9,195 nt of DNA from Alphaproteobacteria bacterium (GCA_026400595.1 JAPLOT010000491.1:1-9195), one strand, 5' to 3'; positions 1 through 5,846 are shown, numbered from the stretch's first letter. Numbers and translations: made by a program. The notes: generated by a model from the letters alone, not told the origin.

Positions 1-156
1 TTCGGAAATGTGGGGACATTCGTGGGAACGCCCATCTTCGCCGCCCTCTACGGCAGGATGGGCTGGACGGGAGGAGCCCTCTTCTGCTTTTTTGTTTGTC
101 TCGCGGGCATCGCATGCGCCGCGCTGCTCCGCGCCGCGATGAAGGCAGGACCATGA
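1..156 (+). CDS. C-terminal end of a probable MFS transporter (partial)
   Basis: The window opens inside a reading frame (frame 1) that runs 51 codons to a TGA at 154-156. The visible peptide starts FGNVGTFVGTPIFAALY and continues through a Gly/Phe/Leu/Ala-rich segment to a short basic tail ending LLRAAMKAGP. Two hydrophobic stretches separated by a short Gly-Arg-Met-Gly-Trp turn look like the last two membrane helices of a major facilitator superfamily permease, whose last loop often reads like this. The substrate cannot be judged because the body of the protein is outside the window. Its stop overlaps the start of the next gene (ATGA), so the two are probably co-translated. The family call is an inference from 51 residues; another polytopic transporter is possible. 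Confidence 0.6.
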   Translation, partial: FGNVGTFVGTPIFAALYGRMGWTGGALFCFFVCLAGIACAALLRAAMKAGP

Positions 157-641
157 GCCACGGCACCCCGCCCAACACGTTCCCCTGGCCGCCCGTCATC
201 TACCTCGTCGCCGCTGCCTCCGCCGTGATCCTGCATCAGGTCATGCCACTGCCGTGGCTCCCGGACGGCGCCCTCCGCATCATCGCCGCCGGCGTCGGCC
301 TGTGCCTGATCTGCGCAGCGATCGCACTCGACATCACCGCCATGCTGGCCTTCCGGCGGCATCGCACCACCATCCTGCCACATCGCAGCGCCACCACATT
401 GATTACCGAGGGTCCCTTCGCCAGATCGCGCAACCCCATCTATCTGGGCAACACCATGATGATCTTCGGTGCCGGTCTGCTGCTTGGCCTTGCCTGGCTT
501 CTGCCTGCTGCCCTCATCGCTGCGGCCGTGGTCCAGAAGCTTGCCATCGCGCGCGAGGAACGCCACCTCGCCCGGTCCTTCGGCCGCGCCTGGACGGATT
601 ATGCCGCCCACACGCCGCGCTGGCTCTTCTTCAAGGACTGA
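153..641 (+). CDS. Isoprenylcysteine carboxyl methyltransferase (ICMT/PEMT)-like membrane protein
   Basis: A 162-residue integral membrane protein of the ICMT/PEMT-like methyltransferase family. Members use S-adenosylmethionine to methylate lipid-like or membrane-embedded substrates, but the bacterial substrate is generally unknown. Hydrophobic helices lie near residues 10-30, 38-60 and 105-130. The family signature is clear: GPFARSRNPIYLGN in the middle, then an acidic-aromatic C-terminal block with EERHL, FG and DYAAHTPRW, which in characterised members helps form the cofactor pocket. The start at 153 is chosen because it gives an ATGA overlap with the upstream stop, has a purine-rich AAGGCAGGA just before it, and leaves a natural N-terminus. 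The frame is open further upstream to 96, but that part only copies the end of the transporter gene. The length is normal for the family. The stop abuts the stop of the convergent GNAT gene. Confidence 0.85.
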   Translation: MSHGTPPNTFPWPPVIYLVAAASAVILHQVMPLPWLPDGALRIIAAGVGLCLICAAIALDITAMLAFRRHRTTILPHRSATTLITEGPFARSRNPIYLGNTMMIFGAGLLLGLAWLLPAALIAAAVVQKLAIAREERHLARSFGRAWTDYAAHTPRWLFFKD

Positions 642-1100
642 TCACCAGGACCAGGGCTGCCGCATGTAGCGCAGATAGGGGGTGCGAATGCCCTGCCTCG
701 CATAGAAGGCCTGCAGGTCCGGATCTGCCTCATCCACCATCCAGAAGACCTGGTCCGCCCCCACGGCATCAGCTTCGTCGTAGACGGCCTGCAACAGGGA
801 GCGGCCCAGACCCCTGCCCCGCGCCTCCGGAACGACATAGAGATCCTGGAGGAACAGAATCGGTCCGCCAGTCCAGGCGAAAGGCGTTGCACTCACATTG
901 GCGAAGCCAAGAGCCCTTTCGTCCGAACGGGCCAGAAGCGCGAAAAGACCAGAGCCAGGCGTGATGATCTGCGTCCATGCGCTGGCCGAGACATCATCGG
1001 GAACACTGCCGCCCATATGGGACTGCCAAGCGGTCCACAGTTCCAACCAGGCCTGTTCATCACCAGCCGCAGCGCGGCGAATGGTCAGCGCACCAGCCAC
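642..1100 (-). CDS. GNAT-family N-acetyltransferase
   Basis: A 152-residue GCN5-related acetyltransferase, expected to transfer an acetyl group from acetyl-CoA to an amine; the substrate is unknown. The N-terminus (LTIRRAAAGDEQAWLELW) is the usual first strand and helix. Motif A is LYVVPEARGRGLGRSLL at about residues 88-103, with the acetyl-CoA pyrophosphate loop R94-G-R-G97-L-G99. Motif B follows as the VFWMVDEADPDLQAFYARQG region, with the family tyrosine in FY. The start is taken as GTG at 1100, because the fold begins within six residues of it; it overlaps the end of mgtE by 16 bases and implies translational coupling. No ATG lies at a sensible position, and the long open frame further upstream only shadows mgtE. 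The stop abuts the opposing stop at 641. Confidence 0.85.
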   Translation of the reverse strand: MAGALTIRRAAAGDEQAWLELWTAWQSHMGGSVPDDVSASAWTQIITPGSGLFALLARSDERALGFANVSATPFAWTGGPILFLQDLYVVPEARGRGLGRSLLQAVYDEADAVGADQVFWMVDEADPDLQAFYARQGIRTPYLRYMRQPWSW

Positions 1101-2464
1101 AGCGCCGCCAAACCCAGGAATGCAAAGAAGCCGATGACATCCGTCACCGTGGTGACGAAGACGCCCGATGCAATGGCCGGATCTACTTTCATCCGGTGCA
1201 GGGCCAGTGGCACCAGGATGCCGGCCAGCGCCGCCGCAACCAGATTGATCACCATGGCGGCGGCAATCACCAGCCCGAGGCCATCGGAGGAGAACCACCA
1301 CCAGGCGAAGGCGCCGATGATCAGGGCAAAGACCAGTCCGTTGATCAGGCCGACAGCGCTTTCGCGCAGGGTGACCTTCACAGCGTTCATCGGTCCGAGA
1401 TTGCGGGTTGCCAGCGCCCGCACAGCAACGGTCATGGTCTGGGTTCCGGCATTGCCGCCCATGGAGGCCACGATCGGCATGAGGATCGCCAGCGATACCA
1501 TCTGCTCGAGCGTCGCATCGAACCAGGAAATGACCCAGGATGCCAGGACGGCTGTGGCCAGATTGACGAAGAGCCAAAGGAAGCGCGACTGTGTCGTCTC
1601 CCAGACACTGTCGCTGATGGTCTCCTCGCCGACGCCACCCAGATGGAGGATGTCCTCCTCGGCCTCTTCCTGGATTACTTCCACGATGTCGTCGGCCATC
1701 AGCGTGCCAACCAGCCGGCCCGCCTCGTCGGTTACCGCAGCCGACACGAGATTGTATTTCTCGAATCGATAGGCCGCTTCATCCTGCGGGTCGGTCACTT
1801 TGAAGACCGTCTGTTCCTCATCCATGATCGCTTCGATCTTGCGGTCGCGCGGCGACCGCAGCAGCCGGGCCACGGCGACGGTGCCCACCAGATGGAATCC
1901 GGTGTCGATCACATAGACTTCGATGAAATTGTCCGGCAGCGACTTGTCGGTGCGGATGTAGTCGATCGCCCGCCCCACGGTCCAGGACGAGGGGACGGCC
2001 ACGAACTCGGTCTTCATCAGCCGACCGGTCGTGTACTCGGGATAATCCAGCGCCCGGGTCAGCGCGGCCCGGTCCTGCTTCGAGACCTTGGCCAGGATCT
2101 CGCGCTGGTCGTCGTCCTCCAGGTCCTCGATCAGATAAAGCGCGTCGTCGGTATCGAGCTTCTTGATGGCGGAGGCAATCACCTCGTTGGGCAGCGCCTC
2201 CATCAACTCGTCGCGGGCGGCGACATCGAGCTCGGCCAGGGCTTCGACGTCGAAGTTCTTGCCCAGTAGCGCGATCAGCCGCACCCGTTCGTCCTGGCCA
2301 AGATTGCCGATCAGTTCCGCAAGATCTGCAGCATGAAGGTCGCGGGTCAGGCTGCGGGCATGCTTGCCGTCATCCGATTCGAGGGCCTGGGTGACGCGCG
2401 CGACAAAGTCCGGGTCGAAAGCCCCCCGCTCGTCTCTCACCGATTCGGTCAGCCCGTCCGCCAT
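1085..2464 (-). CDS. mgtE: MgtE-type magnesium transporter
   Basis: A 459-residue protein with full MgtE architecture. It has a cytoplasmic superhelical N domain (about 20-140, rich in Asp/Glu/Leu), two CBS domains (about 150-205 and 210-268) and a five-helix pore domain (about 290-459). The pore signature PIVASMGGNAGTQT lies at 330-343, and the VFVTTVTDVIGF segment carries Asp442, which by position corresponds to the ion-binding pore aspartate of the family. In characterised members the channel passes Mg2+ and is gated by Mg2+ bound between the N and CBS domains. The length is typical, with no damage. ATG at 2464 is the best conventional start. However, the strong AGGAGG at 2494-2489 is 24 bases upstream of it, so initiation at an in-frame GTG (2470), CTG (2476) or TTG (2497) cannot be excluded. 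It follows yqaA by about 67 bases and overlaps the GNAT gene. Confidence 0.95.
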   Translation of the reverse strand: MADGLTESVRDERGAFDPDFVARVTQALESDDGKHARSLTRDLHAADLAELIGNLGQDERVRLIALLGKNFDVEALAELDVAARDELMEALPNEVIASAIKKLDTDDALYLIEDLEDDDQREILAKVSKQDRAALTRALDYPEYTTGRLMKTEFVAVPSSWTVGRAIDYIRTDKSLPDNFIEVYVIDTGFHLVGTVAVARLLRSPRDRKIEAIMDEEQTVFKVTDPQDEAAYRFEKYNLVSAAVTDEAGRLVGTLMADDIVEVIQEEAEEDILHLGGVGEETISDSVWETTQSRFLWLFVNLATAVLASWVISWFDATLEQMVSLAILMPIVASMGGNAGTQTMTVAVRALATRNLGPMNAVKVTLRESAVGLINGLVFALIIGAFAWWWFSSDGLGLVIAAAMVINLVAAALAGILVPLALHRMKVDPAIASGVFVTTVTDVIGFFAFLGLAALWLVR

Positions 2465-2488
2465 GACCACCCGCAGTTCAATGCCTGT

Positions 2489-2514
2489 CCTCCTCAAGAG
2501 GATTTCGTCCTCTT
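2489..2514 (-). promoter_or_regulatory. Hairpin and strong Shine-Dalgarno in the mgtE leader
   Basis: Between yqaA and mgtE there is a perfect 7-bp inverted repeat, AAGAGGA (2496-2502) and TCCTCTT (2508-2514), with a 5-base loop. On the minus strand it is followed at once by AGGAGG (2494-2489). The 3' arm of this hairpin (minus strand TCCTC, 2502-2498) can instead pair with GAGGA (2492-2488), which would bury the ribosome-binding site in a weaker 5-bp stem with a 5-base loop. The two folds exclude each other. There is no U-tract, so it is not a simple terminator. A regulatory role is inference. Confidence 0.45.
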
Positions 2515-2531
2515 ACGCAAGTCGGAACCGC

Positions 2532-2957
2532 TCAGCCGCCGAGTCCAACCAGTCCGGCAACGGCGAGATAGCGTGCCAGTTTGCCGATGGTCACGAGCGG
2601 AACAAAGAGTATCAGCGGCGTACGGGCCAGCCCGGCAAGAACCGTCAGCGGATCGCCCAAAATCGGCACCCAGGACAGGAGCAGGCTCCAGATACCGAAG
2701 CGAGAGTAGAACGCCTCAAATCGACCAAGCCGGGCGCCGCTCACCGGGAGCCGGAGCACGTGTCCGGCGGAAACCAAGCGACCCAGCAGCCAGTTCACGC
2801 AGGAGCCAAGGACATTGCCGATTGTGGCGACCGCAATCAGCAATGGCAGAGGATGGTCGGTAAGGGTGACGGCGGCCGCCAGGGCCGCCTCGGAACTGCC
2901 AGGCAGCAGGGTGGCCGAAAGAAAGGCGGACGCGAAAAGACCGATAAGTGAACCCAT
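2532..2957 (-). CDS. yqaA: YqaA/DedA-like inner membrane protein
   Basis: A 141-residue polytopic membrane protein of the YqaA family, related to DedA/VTT-domain proteins. Recognisable blocks are LLPGSSE at residues 17-23 near the N-terminus, GNVLGSCVNWLLGR around 47-60, and the conserved FYSRFGIWSLLLSWVPILGD segment from about 83, followed by PLTVLAG and an IGKLARY end. The acidic and proline residues inside membrane segments are typical of this superfamily, some members of which move or flip lipids; the function of YqaA itself is not established. ATG at 2957 is preferred over GTG at 2960 directly before it; neither has a strong ribosome-binding site. It starts about 50 bases after the rpsU stop with no obvious terminator between, so read-through from rpsU is likely. 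The length is normal. Confidence 0.88.
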   Translation of the reverse strand: MGSLIGLFASAFLSATLLPGSSEAALAAAVTLTDHPLPLLIAVATIGNVLGSCVNWLLGRLVSAGHVLRLPVSGARLGRFEAFYSRFGIWSLLLSWVPILGDPLTVLAGLARTPLILFVPLVTIGKLARYLAVAGLVGLGG

Positions 2958-3010
2958 CACCGGCCTGTAGCGGCGTCAGGGGCGCGTGATCAAGAGAAGG
3001 ATTGAGCCGA

Positions 3011-3319
3011 TCAGACCGGCGTGCGTGTCCGTTCGGCGGGTGCGGCTGTCGCCATAGACCCACTCTGGAACGGATTGGGACGGCGCTCGGGGCGGGGCTT
3101 CGGCTTGGGCATTGGCAAGACACCTTCACGCTGGAGCTTCTTGCGTGCCAGTTTCTTGGTGCGACGAATGGCTTCCGCCTTCTCTCGGACCTTGCGCTCG
3201 GATGGTTTCTCGAACGCCGTATGCTTCTTCATCTCGCGGAGCAGGCCTTCGCGCTGCATCTTCTTCTTCAGGAACCGCAGTGCCTGGTCGACATTGTTGT
3301 CCTTGACGAAAACCCGCAT
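3011..3319 (-). CDS. rpsU: 30S ribosomal protein S21 with extended C-terminal tail
   Basis: S21 is a small, very basic protein of the 30S subunit that acts in translation initiation. The core (residues 1-66) is textbook: MRVFVKDNNVDQALRFLKKK, then MQREG, FEKPSERKVREKAEA and RRTKKLARKKLQREG. Residues 67-102 form a tail that starts with Pro-Lys-Pro-Lys-Pro-Arg-Pro and ends Ala/Pro/Arg/Thr-rich. It is absent from the roughly 70-residue enterobacterial protein and longer than in many relatives. The start has GAGG seven bases upstream of ATG. It lies downstream of the cold-shock gene on the same strand; a cspA-rpsU cold-shock operon has been described in Sinorhizobium meliloti, so joint transcription is plausible here, modulated by the hairpins in between. 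Confidence 0.96.
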   Translation of the reverse strand: MRVFVKDNNVDQALRFLKKKMQREGLLREMKKHTAFEKPSERKVREKAEAIRRTKKLARKKLQREGVLPMPKPKPRPERRPNPFQSGSMATAAPAERTRTPV

Positions 3320-3389
3320 GCGTGACCTCGCGCTTTATTGCTTTGGTAGAACCAGCCCAGTCCGTCAGGGACGTGGCCGGCAAAGACGA

Positions 3390-3411
3390 GCGCCGGTGGA
3401 TTCACCGGCGC
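3390..3411 (-). terminator. Candidate intrinsic terminator/attenuator between csp and rpsU
   Basis: A perfect 9-bp inverted repeat: GCGCCGGTG (3390-3398) and CACCGGCGC (3403-3411) around a 4-base loop. On the minus strand the stem is followed by TCGTCTTT, a moderate U-rich tract, which fits Rho-independent termination downstream of the cold-shock gene. The tract is imperfect, so partial read-through into rpsU (start 3319) is likely. No U-tract follows on the + strand. Confidence 0.5.
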
Positions 3412-3422
3412 GCTATCGGAGA

Positions 3423-3469
3423 TTCCCGCCCGGCCGCCAGTACATCCGTGGCTTGGCCTGGAGCGGGAA
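3423..3469 (-). promoter_or_regulatory. Larger imperfect stem-loop after csp
   Basis: TTCCCGC (3423-3429) pairs perfectly with GCGGGAA (3463-3469). Inside it, GGCC near 3432-3435 can pair with GGCC at 3455-3458, leaving a loop of about 19 bases. On the minus strand this fold begins 13 bases after the csp stop codon and is followed by the terminator-like stem at 3411-3390. It may protect the csp 3' end from nucleases or set the read-through level into rpsU. The pairing is seen in the sequence; the role is inferred. Confidence 0.35.
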
Positions 3470-3481
3470 CGCTTTACCGAT

Positions 3482-3691
3482 TTATGCAGCCGACAGCTTG
3501 TCGGCCGAAGATTTGCCATTGCGGCGGTCGGTAACGATCTCGTAGGAGATCTTCTGACCTTCGTTGAGGCCGGTCATGCCGGCGCGCTCAACCGCGCTGA
3601 TGTGGACGAATACGTCCGGACCGCCGGAAGACGGCTCAATGAAGCCAAAGCCCTTCTGAGCGTTGAACCACTTTACGGTACCTGTCTGCAT
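3482..3691 (-). CDS. cspA: Cold-shock domain protein (CspA family)
   Basis: A 69-residue single-domain cold-shock protein, an OB fold that binds single-stranded RNA and DNA and acts as an RNA chaperone. It begins MQTGTVKWFN; RNP1 is KGFGFI at residues 13-18 and RNP2 is VFVHI at 27-31, both intact, and the C-terminal strand has the usual YEIVTDRRNGK. ATG at 3691 is preceded by AAAGGAAAG, a good ribosome-binding site; the open frame further upstream to 3730 is leader RNA, not protein. It stands upstream of rpsU on the same strand. Alphaproteobacteria usually carry several csp paralogues, so the symbol marks the family rather than a proven orthologue. The leader of about 140 nt and a putative promoter are listed separately. 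Confidence 0.96.
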   Translation of the reverse strand: MQTGTVKWFNAQKGFGFIEPSSGGPDVFVHISAVERAGMTGLNEGQKISYEIVTDRRNGKSSADKLSAA

Positions 3692-3836
3692 AGTCTTTCC
3701 TTTCAAGATGCAAATGCAATTCCGCATCACGCAACACGCGCGATACGGGCCATCGATGTTCTGGGAGTAAGAGAAGGGCTAGTGCACTTGCATGAAGAAA
3801 GCGCGGAGCCGAGCCAACCGGCCGAAACTCGATGGC
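3692..3836 (-). promoter_or_regulatory. Long structured 5' leader of the cold-shock gene (candidate)
   Basis: No protein-coding frame is convincing between the exoD stop (3916) and the csp start (3691). From the putative promoter, the transcript would carry about 140 untranslated bases. Its extreme 5' end (minus strand GCCATCGA, 3836-3829) is perfectly complementary to TCGATGGC at 3756-3749, an 8-bp stem that closes a domain of about 88 nt. The minus-strand ATGCAA near 3793-3788 can also pair with the two TTGCAT copies just upstream of the ribosome-binding site. Long foldable leaders are typical of cold-shock mRNAs; that this one senses temperature is inference. Confidence 0.4.
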
Positions 3837-3839
3837 GCA

Positions 3840-3868
3840 TATCTAGTCGCTTGCCAACCGGATTACAA
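3840..3868 (-). promoter_or_regulatory. Putative sigma-70-type promoter for csp
   Basis: On the minus strand, TTGTAA (3868-3863) and TAGATA (3845-3840) are separated by 17 bases and resemble housekeeping -35 and -10 boxes (four and three to four matches). Transcription would begin near 3833, about 140 bases before the csp start. It is the best-spaced pair I found in the csp/exoD gap, but no start-site evidence exists in the sequence. Confidence 0.35.
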
Positions 3869-3915
3869 GCATTTCCTCGAGGCTGCCGGAAGGCCGGCCT
3901 TTCTCAGGTTCGGCC

Positions 3916-4542
3916 TCACAGTCCGAACAGAGTCCCAACGAAGGCCTTTGCCGCAGAAAAGAGAGCCGTCGAGACATAGAACAGAATGAAGACCGTGCTC
4001 ACGGACAGCAGATAGCCGACAATGGCGAAAAACCCGTCGCGCTCCGCCAGGGCCAGCGCAAGGCAGGCAATGGCCGCAGCCGGAAGAATGTTAACCAGCG
4101 GAATCGGCAGAAAGAGGACAACCGCCAGCAGCAAGGTCACCACGCCGATGACCCGCTCCGCGGCATTGGACATGACAAGCAGGGACAGTCTGGGCCGGAG
4201 GATGGTCTCGAAGCGCTTGAGGATTGGTACCGCCTTGCGCACGAAGCTGTTGACCATGTCGGGGTTCACCGGACGGCGCCGGATCCGGTCGGGCAGCCAA
4301 AGGGCCTGGCGGCCAAGCATCAGCTGGAAGGTCAGGATGACCAGCGGCAAGCCGAGGATGGCAGAAGTGCCCGGAGGCGCCGGGATGACGTTTGGAACGG
4401 CAAAGATGAACATCAGGGCGCCGAAGGCCCTTTCCCCGAAGTCGTCGACCATTGCACCAATGGTGAAGCCCTCACGACCTTCGAACGACGACACAATCTC
4501 GGACAGGCGGCGCGGCTTTGGTTTTTTCGGCTCGTCGTTCAA
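3916..4542 (-). CDS. exoD: ExoD-family exopolysaccharide-related membrane protein
   Basis: A 208-residue membrane protein of the ExoD family. The prototype is Sinorhizobium meliloti ExoD, needed for normal exopolysaccharide production and alkali tolerance; its biochemical role is unknown. The layout matches: a cytoplasmic N-terminus with LSEIVSSFEG and a GMVDDFG-like GAMVDDFGERAFG, then a hydrophobic run with VPNVIPAPPGTSAILGLPL, then LPDRIRRRPV, and three to four further membrane helices to the C-terminus. The start is TTG at 4542, supported by GGAG nine bases upstream and by its TTGA overlap with the stop of the upstream CorC-type gene; no better ATG is available near the N-terminal domain. 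The two genes therefore form a translationally coupled pair. The length is normal for the family. Confidence 0.88.
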   Translation of the reverse strand: MNDEPKKPKPRRLSEIVSSFEGREGFTIGAMVDDFGERAFGALMFIFAVPNVIPAPPGTSAILGLPLVILTFQLMLGRQALWLPDRIRRRPVNPDMVNSFVRKAVPILKRFETILRPRLSLLVMSNAAERVIGVVTLLLAVVLFLPIPLVNILPAAAIACLALALAERDGFFAIVGYLLSVSTVFILFYVSTALFSAAKAFVGTLFGL

Positions 4543-5846
4543 ATCACCGGTCTCCGGGTCTGCGGCGTGATCTTCTGCACCATCACCATGTCGATCCTGC
4601 GTCCATCCAGATCGACCACCTCGAAGCGGTAACCCCGATGTTCAACAGCTTCTCCGAGCACCGGCAGGTGGCCGAGGTGATCGAGAACGAAGCCAGCCAT
4701 GGTCTGGTAGTCCCGGCGTTCGGGAGCAGGCAGGCCAAGCCGCTGCATGGCATGATCGATCGGCGTCCATCCTGCGATAAGCAGCGAGCCATCGCTGCGT
4801 TCGGTCATTTCCGGTTCTTCAGCCTGACGCTCCTCACGGAAGGCGCCGGCAATGGCCTCAAGGATGTCGGCGGTGGTAACGACACCCTCGAAGTGCCCGT
4901 ACTCGTCATAGACCAGGCCGAAGTGCACTTCCGACTCCTTGAGCCGGCCTACAACGTCCAGGGCATCCACCGTGTCCGGAATGACCGGGGCCTGTTTGAC
5001 CAGCTGCTTCACGTTGAGCGCCTTCTTGCGAAGCAGTGAAACGGCGACGTCCTTGGCCTGCAGCACGCCAACGATGTTGTCGGGATCGTCCTTGTAGACC
5101 ACGAAGCGCGAATGGCCGCTGTCTGCCAGTACCTTGGCAATCCGCGCCGGCGTGTCGTCCATGTCGATCATCTGCACGTCAGCCCGTGGGACCATGACCG
5201 ACCTGACCGGGCGATCCCCCAAGCGCATGACGCCGGCGATCATTTCGCGTTCTTCGGGCTCGATGACGCCGGCCGATTCCGCCTCGGCGATCATCGAGTG
5301 GATTTCGGCATCCGTGACCGTCTCGTCACGCTGGCGCGTCTGGCCCAGCAAGGCCAGCACCAGCCGCCCGGACCGGTCGAGAAACCACACGATCGGCGCA
5401 GCCACCCGCGCCAGCAGGGTCATGGCCGGAGCCACCATGCAGGCGATGCGTTCGGGATTTCGCAGCGCGATCTGCTTCGGCACAAGTTCGCCGATGATCA
5501 GCGACAGATAGGTTATGGCGCTGATCACCAGCCCATACCCCAGGGCCTCGGAGACCGTCTCGCTCAGACCGTAGCTGGCAAACCAAAGCGACACCCGCTC
5601 GCCCAGCGCCGCGCCCGAGACGGCGCCCGCGAGGATGCCGATGAGGGTAATGCCAATCTGCACGGTCGAGAGAAACCGTCCCGGGTCCGAGGCCAGCCTC
5701 ATGGCGCGGCGGGCGCCATGGACACCCTGCTCCGCCATGGCCCTCAGCTTCGGCATGCGGGACGAGGCAACTGCCAGTTCCGACATGGCCAGCAGGCCAT
5801 TCAGGGCAGTCAACACGACGACGACGATAATATCTATGTAACCCAT
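4539..5846 (-). CDS. CNNM/CBS-domain membrane protein (hemolysin/CorC-HlyC family)
   Basis: A 435-residue protein with three domains. A CNNM (DUF21) transmembrane domain (about 1-195) has FLSTVQIGITLIGILAG near 58-74 and GELVPKQIAL near 119-128. A pair of CBS domains (about 216-335) is introduced by EREMIAGVMRLGDRPV and ends LVYDEYGHFEGVVTTADIL. A CorC/HlyC C-terminal domain (about 350-435) has GWTPID and TMAGFVLDHLG. Relatives are linked to Mg2+ (and Co2+) efflux or Mg2+-dependent physiology; older annotations call them hemolysins, for which there is no support here. ATG at 5846 begins directly with the first membrane helix; its ribosome-binding site is weak. It is divergent from the DMT gene and overlaps exoD downstream. 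Confidence 0.93.
   Translation of the reverse strand: MGYIDIIVVVVLTALNGLLAMSELAVASSRMPKLRAMAEQGVHGARRAMRLASDPGRFLSTVQIGITLIGILAGAVSGAALGERVSLWFASYGLSETVSEALGYGLVISAITYLSLIIGELVPKQIALRNPERIACMVAPAMTLLARVAAPIVWFLDRSGRLVLALLGQTRQRDETVTDAEIHSMIAEAESAGVIEPEEREMIAGVMRLGDRPVRSVMVPRADVQMIDMDDTPARIAKVLADSGHSRFVVYKDDPDNIVGVLQAKDVAVSLLRKKALNVKQLVKQAPVIPDTVDALDVVGRLKESEVHFGLVYDEYGHFEGVVTTADILEAIAGAFREERQAEEPEMTERSDGSLLIAGWTPIDHAMQRLGLPAPERRDYQTMAGFVLDHLGHLPVLGEAVEHRGYRFEVVDLDGRRIDMVMVQKITPQTRRPVI

Noticed and set aside
48..611. Minus-strand 187-codon frame opposite the methyltransferase gene
   Set aside because: Low-complexity Gly/Asp/Gln/His composition, no motif, and it overlaps a well-supported + strand gene.
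1101..1577. Upstream extension of the GNAT reading frame inside mgtE
   Set aside because: The sequence before GTG 1100 has no acetyltransferase homology and only shadows the mgtE frame; the GNAT fold begins right after 1100.
977..2269. Long + strand open frame of 430 codons opposite mgtE and the GNAT gene
   Set aside because: The translated product is rich in His, Arg, Gly and Gln with no domain, as expected for the antisense of a GC-rich coding region; mgtE on the other strand is a clear full-length family member.
2465..2531. M-box or other known Mg2+ riboswitch in the mgtE leader
   Set aside because: The gap is far too short for an M-box and shows none of its conserved elements; only the simple hairpin pair is supported.
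3692..3730. N-terminal extension of the cold-shock protein (MMRNCICILKGKT)
   Set aside because: Csp proteins start at the MQTGTVKWFN equivalent, and AAAGGAAAG is correctly placed for ATG 3691; the upstream codons are leader RNA.
3890..3901. 12-bp perfect palindrome AAGGCCGGCCTT downstream of the exoD-family gene
   Set aside because: It could form part of a terminator with AGGCCG near 3911-3916, but there is no U-tract and such GC palindromes are common by chance in this composition; not strong enough to list.
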